A stretch of 64,000 nt of DNA from Ricinus communis (GCF_019578655.1 NC_063262.1:18545582-18609581), one strand, 5' to 3'. Positions 48,431 through 60,876 are shown, counted from the first letter of the stretch. The notes: a model not told the origin generated them from the sequence alone. Translations and numbers: made by a program.

Positions 48431-51030
48431 AAATTGCTTAAACCAGTCGAGGGAGGACCTTAAGCCAAGCAATATTACTTAACTTTTGCTCTTCCGTTAT
48501 GTAAGCCAGATTGACGAGACTCAGACAAGTCCGGTAAAGTGAACTTTGAGTAGCGAAGGGAAGAAGCTCCTAAAGGCACCCTAGGACATTGAAATCCTCG
48601 GAATGGACCAACAAGACAGAAAAAACCCTAGAAACCCCGAGAAACCCTTAAAAATATAAAATAGAACCCGAAAGCCTTACCCCGCTCAGAACCCTAGTTG
48701 ACTAGCTTAAACCCACATGGGGTATGGCTATGCCCACGTGGGCTTAGCCTCCATAATACTATCAACCTTAATTTTTTTTGCCTTTGGCAGTTGGAATAAA
48801 CCTAGGGACGTGTGACATCATCTAAAAAAATTTCTAAACCCTAAAAATTCATCCTTTACCCTCTATTCCTTCAATGAATAATAACACACCTCTCAAGACC
48901 CTGAAATACACCTCCTTCCCAATATATATTCATTATTAACCTTACAGAAAACCGTAGCCACTACTAGCAAACTCTCTCACACAAAAAGCAAGAAAAGAAA
49001 AACTAAAACCCTAATCTCTACACCTTTAACATCTTCCACCCATCTTCTTCCTCCAAAAAAACCCTAAAAGACCTAACTCCAACCTCCATTACAATATCAA
49101 GAAGATATTTTCCATATACTACACCATCCAAAATACTCTCTACCACCTTTAAGCCCTCTCCTTTAAGCTTTTCCAACAATTCCTAAAGCACTAGAAAACC
49201 CCAAGCCTCCATTATTTCCATTCAAGCACTAAATACAACCCATTTCATACATTCCCCATTCTTTATCCTTTATCCAAAAGAAAATCTCCAAAAACCCCTT
49301 TTAAGTCCCTCATAGTTTCAGTTTTACAGGTCCTTTTATCAACTCTAGAAGTATTAAGTGTCCCTTGGTATTCTTAGGAGCTTAGAAGTCCTTTCCTCTC
49401 CTTAAGGTCACTATCCCTTTGGAAGTCATCAAAGATATACCCCGCGGGCCTAATCTACGAAGTTTACCTTGCTTTTGTGCATATTAATCACTATTCTCAT
49501 AATATACATTGCCTTTATTAAGTTTTAGAGGGTTTTCCATTGAAAAAAAGAGTAAAAATGGAAGCTTAAGGACTTCTATAAGCTTATCCCACATGGGCTT
49601 TTGCTTAACCCACGTGGGTTAAGCTTACCCCATGAACACAAAAGCCCTTAAACTTCCATTTTTAATGTATATTTTGGGTGTTTATGGCTTTGAATGTCAT
49701 TTGTATGATAATATTATATTTTCCCAATGTGTTTAACTTTTTTTTTAACATGATCTAAAGTGGATTTGAAGTTACAAAGCATGCTTTAGGTTCATTTTTA
49801 GGTCAATGTATATTTTAATGGCTTGTTTAGTTCAATCGTGTTTTTAGAGTTTTATTTGCAAGATTTGGAACATGTTTAGGACTAAATGAGTTTGTCTACA
49901 TTATTTTTAGTTAATAAATATTTAGGATTTGATCTATATGTTTAAAATTTATCCTTTTGAGTGTTAAAGTAGCTATATTAACATTTTTTTGTCCTTTAAT
50001 GCAATTTTGGTACATTAAGTGCTCTTAACCACATGTTTATTGCTTTAATTAATATTATGAGCATTTAAACTAACTTCTTATCTTCATAGTAAAGATTTGG
50101 CTTCTTTAGAGTTGGATCAACCCTCCATAATGAGGGTTCCCTAGGTTTTATTCTAATCTAGGACCAATATTATGCCTATGTGTTTATATGCTTATGTGTG
50201 TGACTAGTATTATTTAGGAAATTTGCTATTCCCTTCTTATATTTTGATTATCCATTTTTTACCCTATTATTCCTTCCTTCCCTTTCTTTATATTTGTTTT
50301 ATTTGTTTTATTTGTTGCTTTGGTATATTTAGATCTAACCTCACATACTAAAGGTAAATCAGACTTAGGTTGATTGATCACCTCACATGGTTACTAATAT
50401 AAATTAACTTAACAATGAGTCTCCCGCCTTCCATAATTCATTCACCTAATTACTTAAAGATAAAATGAACTTAACACTCACATGCTTAATAAAATTGGTT
50501 CTATTTGGTCACTTTGGCATGTTAAATAAAATCTATAGTACCAATGTGCCTTTCCCCTTAGGTAAATAAATGATAGGCTATTAACTTCTCTTCCTCATCT
50601 TATGTATGATTAAATAAGATAATAAAATATCATTGTAATAAAATGGGTAGTAACTAAGGTAGGTTAGTACAATTAGGGAAACCAAAAGCCTTAGAGTCTA
50701 GTAGAGGCCACATTATGGTATCCGGGCGTGTTGGGGTGCCTAACTCCTTCTTAGCACGTACCTAACTTTTTAAACCCAAATTTCTGTTTCGGGGAGGGGG
50801 GAAAGTTAGGCTCTCCACAAGGAATATGAGCCGCCATCCTTCGCCCCTCTGTATATTTCCTAGTTATTTTACCTAGGTGGCGATTCATAGTCTTCTCTGA
50901 TAATATGTGACCATTGTAGTTGTCGTGATCCCTTGAGACCTCTTCCTAGATGGCTCACTTTTGAATCAAGCCTAGTACGGACGAGACAACCTTTAACATA
51001 ATGACATAGTCGCCATCGATTATGAAGTAA
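48431..51030 (+). repeat. LTR-type non-coding DNA (Tekay/Tat-like fragments)
   Basis: No coding domain. CA-rich leader-like DNA (48830-49300), palindromic words such as CCCACGTGGG (about 48745, 49610), and at 50700-51000 the stretch shared with the minus-strand remnant at 41650-42000. Boundaries between families cannot be set by eye. Confidence 0.45.
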
Positions 51031-51066
51031 AGGATTTTAATTCATTATTCATATTCATTGCCAACA

Positions 51067-51734
51067 TGTTAGGAACCTTTTGGATCACACAAAAATATGA
51101 TTTAAGAGAGGATTAAAATAAGGCTTTAAGCATTGGGTTTAAGCTCATATATATTGGGCCTAATTAAAAGTTAATTAAATTATGAGCTAATAGGCCTTAT
51201 ATAATTGACATATTTAATGGGTTTATTATCCATGGATTTAGATCTTAATTAATCAAAGTCTAATTAGAAAAACAAAAGCCCAACTTAATATAAGCTAGAG
51301 TTTTGTAGTATTCCTAAACCTTAAAGGACTTTGATTAACAAGGCCATATATATAGAAAGAGATGAATAAGGTGGCAAGGACTGTTATCTTTTATGAGAAA
51401 CATGTTTTTCTAGAGAAGAATACCCTAGATGAATCAATCAATAAAATTAATTGATTCAACCCACTTGCTTGGGACTACCATTCAATCTTCTACATCTCTT
51501 AAAGGTTGTTCACTTGAGTAGCTTTAAAGCGCATCAATCATCCTTGAAGAATCAATAAGTCAAAAAAGCAAAAAGCACTAATTTGATTAGCCGATAACTC
51601 CATTTGTAAGTCTTTTCATCTTTTGCTTGTTTTGTGTGTTATGACTACATTACATCAATGAGATCCTTTGTGAGAATTGAGAAAAAAATTCTTCTGTTGC
51701 GCCTTTTCTTATGTTTTAATATTAATTTCCAACA
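51067..51734 (+). repeat. Copia-type LTR, second copy
   Basis: 668 bp, TGTTAGGAACC...TTTCCAACA with short inverted ends. About 30 bp of shared sequence (TATTCATTGCCAACA) precedes it, as in the copy at 47772, so it is a 3' LTR with a little internal DNA left. No primer site follows. Confidence 0.7.
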
Positions 51735-52646
51735 CTCTCTTCATATAACTGGGGATCCGCTGCATTAGATTACTTGTACCAGCAGCTAGATATTGCAGTT
51801 TGAAAGAGCAAGAGGCTCTATGGATTTTGGCATGCCATTCATGTACATCTTTCTCCTTCGTCATACTTTTGCATTTCTTCTTTGCTATGTCTTATGTACT
51901 GACCATTTAAGTGTAGGTGTGGGCCTTAAAGCTTGGCATTTTAATAGAAGCTCATCCTATCAGCACTTCTTAAGCTTTCCCCCACTTGAGCTTCTAGGGC
52001 TCGAGTAGGAGCATTGCCCTAGAGTGGGTGTAGGTCCACACACATCATATGTGGATCAACAACTTAACCTAGGATCAGGTAGAAAGAAAATACATCAATT
52101 TGATTTTACATAACTAAGGTTCAAATACTTACTTGTATGTTTTGTAGGTTCGGACTGATCAGCTTAGGGATCGGAAAAGCACAAGAGAATACTCCTTGCT
52201 GGGCCTACTTGTCATGTGTGGTACCTAGGCAAGTGCATTACGGTTAGGAGAGAGGCCGACTTTCCATTATGTGACTAGGTCACCTCCCTTATTTATGTTT
52301 TGGACGGCAGACATCTCGGATGAGGAACTAAAGGAGTGCCTCAAGGGTTATGATGATCTCGAGGAGCTTACTATTAGATCAAGAAGGACCGACTACACGT
52401 CCTTCATGACTCAATTGTTAGGTTCCATGCCCCTAGATAGAGAAACTATTGCTCAGGTACTTCCTTATTACTTTTCTTCCTTTCATTACCATTCCATTAT
52501 GCAATACTTTAAACATTTCCCCTATTGCATTTAATTCTCTAGGCCCATTGCTCCTAGAGTGTTGGAGTCAGATGAGGGATTACCCGCCCGCCATCTTACG
52601 GTTAACTCGCATTTCTAGCTTATCTACCATCACTCTTTGTGAGGCA
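51735..52646 (+). other. Coding-like fragments of unknown type, split by E3
   Basis: Short frames joined by splice-like signals: TDQLRDRKSTREYSLLGLLV (about 52156), then ISDEELKECLKGYDDLEELT with TDYTSFMTQLLGSMPLDRET ending CAG/GTACTT (about 52456), and after TTCTCTAG (about 52541) LLLECWSQMRDYPPAIL. Element E3 sits in this segment, which goes on at 58528 with LPTMMSNMI. I do not recognise the protein; it may be a second accessory ORF of the Tat element to the right, or a host gene remnant. Confidence 0.35.
52642..52646. repeat. Target site duplication of E3, left (AGGCA)
   Basis: AGGCA before the 5' LTR; the same word is at 58523-58527 after the 3' LTR. Confidence 0.85.
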
Positions 52647-54156
52647 TAATGTGCGTAAAATACACACATCTAAATGGGGTTTTTAAGATTGATTTTATGG
52701 ACATTTGGATGTGAATTGGTCCCAACACTCACCCTATGCGTTTGTTTGTGTGCATTAGGTTCAAAAGAAGTCAAAGAATGATAAAGGGAAGAATTGGAGC
52801 ATAATTAGACGTCAAAGCTGTCGGAACAAGCTAAGTACAAGCATGAGGAAGCTGAACATGGCCGTGTTGGTTTCAACACTGGCCGTGCTCCCAACACAGG
52901 CACCAACACGACCGTTTTGGGTGCATTAGATATCAAAGAAGAAGAGGCGTTAGGGAGCACGACCATAGAGAGTAACACGGCCATGAACACCAAACCGTGT
53001 TCCCAACACGACCAGGAACACCAAACTGTATTCCCAACACGGCCAGGAACACCAAACCGTGTTCCCAACACATCCAGGAACACGGCCGTGTTCGCGATGA
53101 CATGACGAATTAATTAAAAGAAAGAGCAAGAGGAAAGAAAAGGAGAGCGGGGGAGAACGTCCCAAACCCTAATATTTCTCTCTCTAAGGGTTTTCTGAGC
53201 TGGAACCAAGGGAAAAGGAGATTTGGATCAAGGTTCAATCGGATTCCCTTCAAAGATTGAAGATTGGGCGAGGTTCGTTGATTGGTTTCCAAATCAAGCA
53301 AGAGGAACAAAAATTGATTCAATTCGAGCAAGAGGAATTGGGGCTGTTTACTCTCATCCAAGGGTGTAATCGGGTTTTCTCTACCTTTACTCATTGTTGT
53401 AATTGAATTCTTGTGTATTTTGATAATGAACATGATTAGCTAGATTGAATAAATCCATTGGGATTTCTTTACTATGTTGGCTTAGTATTATATTGTTGGA
53501 TTGTTTGGGTTAGTTTTGTATTCTTTTTGCTTTCAGTATTAATAAGATAATGCATCATTCATGAGACGTTGTGAATTGTGTGTTTAGATTGCTTTGTGTG
53601 ATTGAGAAGTCCATTTGGCAATTGGAATTTTGAATAGCAAGAACTGGTTAATAATCACTTAGAGATAAGGATAATTAACTAGCCGGATTAAAAATTAACA
53701 AAGCTTAATAGAGGCGGATTAAAGCTTAATGCTAATTTAAGAATCAATTGTTAGGAAGAGATTCCAACTTTAGGTTATTAGATTTAGGATTTCGGTTATC
53801 GAGAGAGAGAAACCGAATTCGGTTAAGAATTCATCCACGGGTAGCATAATTAGACTCACCAATCCTTTATCTGTTGTTTGATTGCCAACTAGTTTAGGTT
53901 CCCTTTGGGTTTGCTTTCTTGTCTTGGCTGTTTTAGTTATCAATTACTCCTGCATCTCCCTTAGAATTTAGCTTGTAGCTATTAGTTAGTTTTAAATTAT
54001 TCATCATTAATTATAGGTTAATATAATAAAGAACAAAGGAGTAACTCTGGGCTTTTACTTTCCCGAGGAATACGACCTTGATACTCGCCATTAGTGCTAG
54101 ACTGTATCGATAGGTACACTGCCTTAGATTGTAGCTAACACAGATAGCACACATCA
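52647..54156 (+). repeat. 5' LTR of E3
   Basis: 1,510 bp ending GCACACATCA before the PBS. Longer than the 3' LTR because of two extra 31-bp units (52986-53078 has three; the 3' LTR has one) and an extra GTTGGTTTCAACACTGGCCG-type insert near 52870. Confidence 0.92.
52986..53078 (+). repeat. 31-bp minisatellite in E3 U3, three copies
   Basis: Units start at 52986, 53017 and 53048 (AACACCAAACCGTGTTCCC and variants). The 3' LTR has one copy at about 57419. The units contain self-complementary CCGTGTT...AACACGG words. Confidence 0.95.
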
Positions 54157-54162
54157 AGTTTT

Positions 54163-54180
54163 TGGCGCCGTTGCCGGGGA
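54163..54180 (+). other. Primer binding site of E3 (tRNA-Asp)
   Basis: TGGCGCCGTTGCCGGGGA, an exact complement to the 3' end of plant tRNA-Asp including CCA, six bases after the LTR. Confidence 0.92.
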
Positions 54181-54322
54181 ATGTTTGAAAACTAGAGTGA
54201 AATTTGCTATTTGTTAATTTAGCCATTTTCTTTTAATTTTCATTTATATTTATTTCTGTTTTGTTTGTACATATTTATTTAGTTAAGTTTATGATTCAGA
54301 TAGTGGATGATAAGGAGGTTCA

Positions 54323-54958
54323 ATGCTGAACTCTTTGTATGACACGTTGGAAAATGGGATCAGGAACCAAGAGAGTGCTAAAAATTGGGATACCCGTGCA
54401 TCTTTAGAAACTCGAGTGGAATCGTTTTGCAGGGCTACCGATCAACTCTCCACTCCTATCCTTTCATCTCAAGTTTTTTGTAAATTTTGTTGTGGTTTAC
54501 ATTTGAGTAATGATTGTCCATTATATAGTGATGTTGCTCATTGTTCTTATAACTATGAACAGGTGAATTATACGGGAAGTTGGCCAAATGACTCATATGG
54601 AAGCACCTACAATCAAGAGTTGAGCATTCATTCACTCTTTGGATGGAGCTTAGATAGCCAAGAACCACTAGAATTTCAGCAGCTTAATCTTGCACCATCA
54701 ACTCAAGGTGAAGAGTTAGTGTTAGAGGAGCTGATGACGAGGTTTATTGCAAGTCTTGAGGATAGATTCCAACAAACAGAGAGGATACTTGAAGATCAAC
54801 AAGCCTCGATTAAGAACATAGAGCATCAAGTAGGCTTAATCTTCAAGTTACTAGGCCGAAGAGCAATTTGGAACTCCATCAAGTACTCTGAATCAGGAAC
54901 ACTTGAGCAAATCACTTTGCGTTTAGGTGAGAATTTTCAGGTTATCTATTATGTTTGA
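54323..54958 (+). CDS. E3 reduced Gag-like protein
   Basis: An open frame of 211 codons, starting at the first in-frame ATG after the leader (MLNSLYDTLENGIRNQESAK). It keeps the cysteine/histidine segment CKFCCGLHLSNDCP, the YEQVNYTGSWPND stretch matching the KQVDYMGNAPR of E2, and the coiled-coil tail (EDRFQQTERILEDQQASIKN), but lacks the Gag core (FPFSLRDRAKRWL) and so cannot be a normal capsid. The first 45 residues do not match E2. No stop breaks it, unlike E1 and E2. Whether it is expressed is unknown; upstream ATGs out of frame (54291, MIQIVDDKEV) could reduce translation. Confidence 0.6.
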   Translation: MLNSLYDTLENGIRNQESAKNWDTRASLETRVESFCRATDQLSTPILSSQVFCKFCCGLHLSNDCPLYSDVAHCSYNYEQVNYTGSWPNDSYGSTYNQELSIHSLFGWSLDSQEPLEFQQLNLAPSTQGEELVLEELMTRFIASLEDRFQQTERILEDQQASIKNIEHQVGLIFKLLGRRAIWNSIKYSESGTLEQITLRLGENFQVIYYV

Positions 54959-55072
54959 CGATGATGCTTTTGTGCAGGACGACTCTTTGAACATGGAGAT
55001 AGAACCGAGGAAAAGAAAGAAACAAACATGATCCCTCCGAAAGACTACCAGCGAACGTCTGATTGATGATCT

Positions 55073-55477
55073 TTGAGTTGCGAGTTAGAGGAATTTTTGG
55101 TGGATTTTCCACAAGTCCCTTCGATGATGGAAGATGAGCACAAGTTATCCAATGAAGAAGTTTTGGAGGAGCTCGAGTTTCTTCTAGCAAGTGAACCAAG
55201 ACAAGGACTAGAGGAAACCATTGACGATCCTGAACAAATTGCCCAACCGTCGATCCTTCCAATTGGTGAAACTTCAGCTTTTAAATTGGAAGAGTCCCTA
55301 GAGCATCATGACTACGTGCAATTATACGAGGAGCGAGTTTTGCCCATCATACTGGCAGCTTGCTTGATAGCCGGGAAGAGGAAATTGACGATTATCCATC
55401 TAAGCGGATACTTGAAGCCATTTGCCTGGAAGAAGGATGGATGGTCGTCGACCACGCCTGTTTGCTTTTCACCATGA
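55073..55477 (+). pseudogene. E3 pre-RT linker remnant
   Basis: Plus-strand frame with EDEHKLSNEEVLEELEFLLA and ERVLPIILAACLI, matching the E1 linker (EDEEELSNEQVLEQLAVLLA, KRLPVIIAADL). The RT that should follow is absent; the frame runs on into unrelated residues. There is no good ATG at its start. Confidence 0.75.
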
Positions 55478-55589
55478 GTCCAGCTAATAAGAGTCATCAC
55501 ATCAAAAAGAAGCACTTTTGGGAGGCACCCCAATTTTTATCTTTAATCTCTAATATTTTAACTTTTTATTTTGAAACATTTTATTATTT

Positions 55590-57083
55590 TTAGTTTTCAT
55601 ATTTTATTTAATTTTTGTTTCAGTTTCGATTTTAAGTCTTTATTTTATTATTTGCAGCCACTCCTCCACCACAGACCAACCAACGCCCTGATATACCTGA
55701 CGATGCACCTCTTTACTCCGGAGCCATAGTTAGGGCAGTATTAGTTCTTTTTCCTTTTTCATTTCTTATATATTTTATACACTGGGGACAGTGTGTCCTT
55801 CAAGTATGGGGTGGGTGATATTTATCCCATCTCAGTTATTTGTTTATTCTTTGTGCAATTATTTGTAAAATTTTGAAAATTTTTCACTTTGTTTTGGTGC
55901 TCTTACAGTTGACTTGCTTTTGAAATCCTGTTTATGTCCATGTGATCGGGTAAAATCGATAATGTTGAGTTTTGCGGAAGAATGTAAGATAATTAGTTTG
56001 AGTTTTTGCACTAAGTTGCTTTGGTTTATTTAATTTTGTTTTGATGATTTTTGTTTGGAACCTACTCAAAAGCACACTTGTGAGAAATTGAGCCTAAATT
56101 GTAAGCATACACTTTATATGCTTGTATTTATTTCTTGTTGAGAGTGCCAATTACTGTCTTTACTTTTAGAACTTGCTCGGTAATGCTTATGAGGGCCATA
56201 AGGAGAGTTTAACACTTTGGTATGATAAAGGCACTTAGGTTTTTCATTCTAGCCAAATAGCCTTCATTCGTTTATTGATTCTATAGATAACCCCTTCTTT
56301 TACCATTTTTTATCATATTCCATTACCACTTAGTTTTATTCTGCTTTCGGTTATGATTTTGCATATGAGTTGTTTTTATTGGGAATTTTTATCTTGGGAA
56401 TAGTGTGGAATCTTATAGCAGCTTTCTTCAATCAAAAAGAAATTCACTCTATTATGTGAATGTTCTTCCCTTATGAAAAAAAAAGAACAAAAAAAATAAG
56501 AAGAAGAATAAGAGGGAAGGGTGATGAAAAGAAAGAAAGTAAGTGAGCTAAACATTTTGACTTAATTCCTATTTCCCACCTTGGACTACTGTCCATTGCT
56601 TTCCCCTTGTGATCGTTGTGGCTTGTGTGCAGGTCATGTATTTCATTGCAGAACACCATAGGTTCAACTATGACCAAATTTACCTACCCCTACATAATCC
56701 CCATTACAAGCTTTATAAAGACCTCTTGACATGGTTGTTGACTCTCCATAAGTGCTAGGAGTAGGATTTAAGAGCAAGCATATAGTAAGTAAGGCAATAT
56801 TTGACGCATTGAGCGATTTAACACTATCCTTTAAATACTTTGAGTGATTTAGAGTGAATCTGGTAAGGAGTTGGTTCTGAATAATTTTGTTGAGACAGTG
56901 TTTTACAAATTATTGGCATCTTGGTTGTGATACTTGAATTGATTGCTTCGTTTCTTTTTGTTTGACTTACGCTTGTTAAGGATATGTGCAGGAGCTCTCT
57001 AGCTTGTCCTTCAGTTTAAGTGTTGTTCCTTAGTGGTTTATTTTTCTTATTTTACTTTTGATTGCTTGAGGACAAGCAATGAG
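55590..57083 (+). other. Non-coding 3' region of E3 with internal PPT-like motif
   Basis: CTGGGGACAGTGTGTCCTTC followed by AAGTATGGGGTGGGT (about 55781-55815) is the counterpart of the internal motif in E1 and E2. The remainder is T-rich with no gene. Confidence 0.65.
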
Positions 57084-57100
57084 CTAAGTGTGGGGTTATT
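57084..57100 (+). other. Polypurine tract of E3
   Basis: TAAGTGTGGGGTTATTT directly before the 3' LTR, preceded by GCTTGAGGACAAGCAA as in E1 and E2. Confidence 0.85.
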
Positions 57101-58522
57101 TGATGTGCGTAAAATACACACATCTAAATGGAGTTTTTAAGATTGATTTTATGGACATTTGGATGTGAATTGGTCCAAACACTCACCCTATGCGTTTGTT
57201 TGTGTGCATTAGGTTCAAAAGAAGTCAAAGAATGACAAAGGAAAGAATTGGAGCATAATTGGACGTCAAAGCTGCCGAAATAAGCTAAGTACGAGCATGA
57301 GGAAGCTGAACATGGCCGTGCTCCCAACACAGGCACCAACACGACCGTTTTGGGTGCATTAGACATCAAAGAAGAAGAGGCATTAGGGAGCACGACCATA
57401 GAAAGTAACATGGCCATGAACACCAAACCGTGTTCCCAACACATCCAGGAACACGACCGTATTAGCGGCGACGGGATGAATTAATTAAAAGAAAGAGCAA
57501 GAGGAAAGAAAAGGAGAGCGGGGGAGAACATCCCAAACCCTAATATTTCTCTTTCTAAGGGTTTTCTGAGCTAGAACCAAGGGAAAAGGAGATTTGGATC
57601 AAGGTTCAATCGGATTCCCTTTAAAGATTGAAGATTGGGCGAGGTTCGTTGATTGGTTTTCAAATCGAGCAAGAGGAACAAAAATCAATTAAATTCGAGC
57701 AAGGAATTGAAATTTACTCTCGTCCAAGGTGTAATCGGGTTTTCTCTACCTTTACTCATTGCTGTAATTGAATTCTTGTGTATTTTGATAATGAACATGA
57801 TTAGCTAGATTGAATAAATCCATTGGGATTTCTTTACTATGTTGGCTTAGTATTATATTGTTGGATTGTTTGGGTTAGTTTTGTATTCTTTTTGCTTTTA
57901 GTATTAATAAGATAATGCATCATTCATGAGACATTGTGAATTGTGTGTTTAGATTGCTTTGTGTGATTGAGAAGTCCATTTGGCAATTGGAATTTTGAAT
58001 AGCAAGAACTGGTTAATAATCGCTTAGAGATAAGGATAACTAACTAGCCGGATTAAGAATTAACAAAGCTTAATAGAGGTGGATTAAAGCTTAATGCTAA
58101 TTTAAGAATCAATTGTTAGGAAGAGATTCCAACTTTAGGTTATTAGATTTAGGAATTCGATTATCGAGAGAGAGAAATCGAATTTGGTTAAGAATTCATC
58201 CACGGGTAGCATAATTAGACTCACCAATCCTTTATCTGTTGTTTGATTGCCAACTAGTTTAGGTTCCTTTTGGGTTTGCTTTCTTGTCTTGGTTGTTTTA
58301 GTTATCAATTACTCCTGCATCTCCCTTAGAATTTAGCTTGTAGCTATTAGTTAGTTTAGAAATTATTCATCACTAATTTTAGGTTAATATAACAAAGAAC
58401 AAAGGAGTAACTCTGGGCTTTCACTTTCCCGAGGAATACGACCTTGATACTCGCCATTAGTGCTAGACTACATCAATAGGTACATTGCCTTAGATTGTAG
58501 CTAACACAGATAGCACAAATCA
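57101..58522 (+). repeat. 3' LTR of E3
   Basis: 1,422 bp, TGATGTGCG...GCACAAATCA, followed by AGGCA. Confidence 0.93.
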
Positions 58523-58527
58523 AGGCA
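58523..58527. repeat. Target site duplication of E3, right (AGGCA)
   Basis: Pairs with 52642-52646. Confidence 0.85.
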
Positions 58528-59340
58528 CTTCCTACTATGATGTCAAACATGATTTGTAGGAGTATTTCATACCTTTTGAACTCGATTGTGTCATACTAGA
58601 GGCCTCCCAGCACTAAGGACATCAGTTGGCCCTAGAGTCAAGCCTCTCTCGAGAGTTTACATCGAGCGGGAGGACTTATATGAGTATTCTTCTCCTTTAT
58701 TACTCTGTATTAATTTTTCTTCCCTGAAATGTTAGTGAAACATGTATATATAATCTTATAGATTCAGAAAGATTAGTTCAAGCACGTACACCGACTTGTT
58801 GTTGCTTCTAAGAGGCAATTCTTTATCATTGGCGAATATTTGAGAGTGAGTCAAACAAAAAAAATACGTATGTCTGATATATATATACGCATGTTATCTT
58901 ATGTTATGCAATGCCTAATCCTTCGAGTTCTTACAGAGAGACCATGAGGGCTTGATCTTCGGACCCATGGCTTAAGGACTGACTCGGATGAGGGGATGGA
59001 TTCTGTGGAGGGCCATAGCGATTTTTCTTGACTAGATTAGCTTTCTCGGTTTTAAAACATGCTTTGTACTAATACTTGCTACTACACTTTTGTTGATTAT
59101 ATAACATCAGATATTGATATTGAAGTCAATTTGATGAGTATTTTTATTGTCGAACACTATTTTTTACATATATATAACTCATACAAGCATCAAAATGCGA
59201 AAAATTCTTTAAAAATCAAATTCCGGGACCGGGCCACATCACATAGCCAATCGGCTATAGAACTGAGTTAATTGGCACTAAGCACAGTCGATCAACTGTA
59301 CGTGGAGCTAATCAGCTTTGTAGATGGAAAGTCTGATTCT
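58528..59340 (+). other. Continuation of the segment split by E3; leader of the antisense ORF
   Basis: No recognised gene. Short coding-like pieces (LPTMMSNMI; TACAG before AGAGACCATGAGG at about 58935) suggest decayed exons. Confidence 0.3.
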
Positions 59341-59357
59341 AACTCTAATTCTAGTCT

Positions 59358-59365
59358 TATAAATA
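59358..59365 (+). promoter_or_regulatory. TATA box before the antisense ORF
   Basis: TATAAATA about 25-110 bases upstream of the start of the coding-like region, on the strand opposite to the Tat pol. Confidence 0.5.
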
Positions 59366-59368
59366 AAC

Positions 59369-60816
59369 GTGCACACCCTTAGCTTGCCTCAAAAACAATT
59401 TCTTCACCCTAGCTCCGAAAATATAACTCAAAGAAGCACAAAAGCCCTTAAAACTCTTCTCACAACCCTGATTGGTGATGAATGGATCAAGCTTCAAAAT
59501 TTCATCTTTTCTCCTTCAAGGCTTTGCAACACATCAAGCTTGACTACAAATTTTTTCACTCGGTTGTTAACTTTTGATGCCCAAAATACCATATGTTCTG
59601 CTTCAACGACCAAGAACTGTGCCCAATGATTGAAGAGTTCGCTGCCATCCTTAGAGGTACTGATGATTCTACCTATCTTATTGCATTGCCAAGGCTTGAT
59701 GACCCTTTCCCTAGCAAACTTGTAGAGTTGTTAAACATTCCCCTAGCATAGGTACTTCCTATACTGTTGGTGGATATGTTACCCTCACCTCTTTGATTGC
59801 ATGTTGTGACAAGAAAGAAAAGGGCATCCCTGTTTGGGTTAGGATAGTGTATTTTTGCCTTTATGCCCAATTTTTCTATTGATTTCTCCTCGAGGAAGGG
59901 GAGGTATCCTAATTTCTAGTATTATTTCAAGTGGAGCGTGGTGCTAATCTAGTTCTAATGATTTTAGTTGAAACAATTATTGGGTTAGATATATACAAGA
60001 CCCATTAAAGGTTTGCTGGCAGCCTTATTCTCTTACAGGTATGCAACCAAATCTCTTTTCTCTTTTTACTTTTACACCTTAACTTTTGCCTAAGTCGCCC
60101 TTTCAGGTTTTCAATTTAGCAGGCTAATGTCTTAACTTTTGCCTAAGCCGCCCTTTCGGGTTTCAACTTAGCGGACTCTATTTTTGCCTAAGCTGCCTTT
60201 TTGGATTTTCAACTTAGCGTTTTAGTTTCTTTGTTCTTTATTCTTTATTACTGATATTTTATTTTTGCTTTTAATGGACTTGGTTGCACGAGAAGCTTTA
60301 GATATTAAATTCTTAACGAGACATTGCTAAGTACGAGCCAAAGCATATCCAAGTTCACTCAATAGCCGTGACTCAAGGTCATGAAGGTTGGATTAACTAG
60401 ATAAAGGGCATACCGGATGCCCTTATTCGTTGGACTTGCCCTTGGTGGAAGATTCATCACGTTACACTTCGGATATATATGGGGGTTTCATCCCCTTGCC
60501 TAGGCTTCGAGCATCTACTTTCTACACTCCTTTTAAGCTCTAACGCTAGTATGGGAGGAAGCAACTGATTCTAGAATATCCTCTTGACTTTGAAGGTTTC
60601 CTATTGAGAGAAGACTTCCTGGACAAGATTGAGAGTTTGTGACCTTACCGTACCATAAAGCGCAACATCGATGCTGAAGATCACCTAACTATATATGATA
60701 ACTTCAAGGATTGGGTTCTACTTCACACTACTACTATATAAGGATTTGCAAGGGATAAGAGGACAAGAAAGCTAGCTATTGAGTCCAAGAACGAAAGTGC
60801 AAAGAGAAAAAAGTGA
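59369..60816 (+). pseudogene. Antisense accessory ORF of a Tat-like element (mobile-domain-like)
   Basis: Plus-strand frames read LDYKFFHSVVNF, MFCFNDQELCPMIEEFAAIL, LPRLDDPFPSKLVELLNIPL, KEKGIPVWVRIVYFCLYAQF, VERGANLVLMILVETIIGLD, then after a spacer with splice-like borders (CAG/GTATGC about 60038) PLDFEGFLLREDFLDKIESL and NFKDWVLLHTTTI, ending in a basic tail. This resembles the DUF7745-like proteins carried by plant Ty3 elements, which look related to plant mobile domains. It lies tail to tail, 60 bp from the integrase stop of the minus-strand pol. Several stops and shifts make it a pseudogene here. The family name is from motif memory and should be checked. Confidence 0.55.
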
Positions 60817-60876
60817 AAATATGCACCTTTTTATTTATTCATATATCCTTTTTTTATTTTCTTTCTTTTTCTTTTT

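Larger units (their letters stand above)
52647..58522 (+). mobile_element. Athila-like non-autonomous element E3 (complete, with both LTRs)
   Basis: 5' LTR 52647-54156 (1,510 bp), tRNA-Asp PBS 54163-54180, reduced gag, pre-RT linker, non-coding region, PPT 57084-57100, 3' LTR 57101-58522 (1,422 bp), and AGGCA duplications on both sides. The internal region is only 2.9 kb, with no protease, RT, RNase H or integrase. The first bases of the 5' LTR are TAATG where the 3' LTR has TGATG. LTRs are very alike apart from repeat-number differences, so this is the youngest Athila-like insertion in the window. It resembles known gag-bearing non-autonomous types. Confidence 0.92.
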
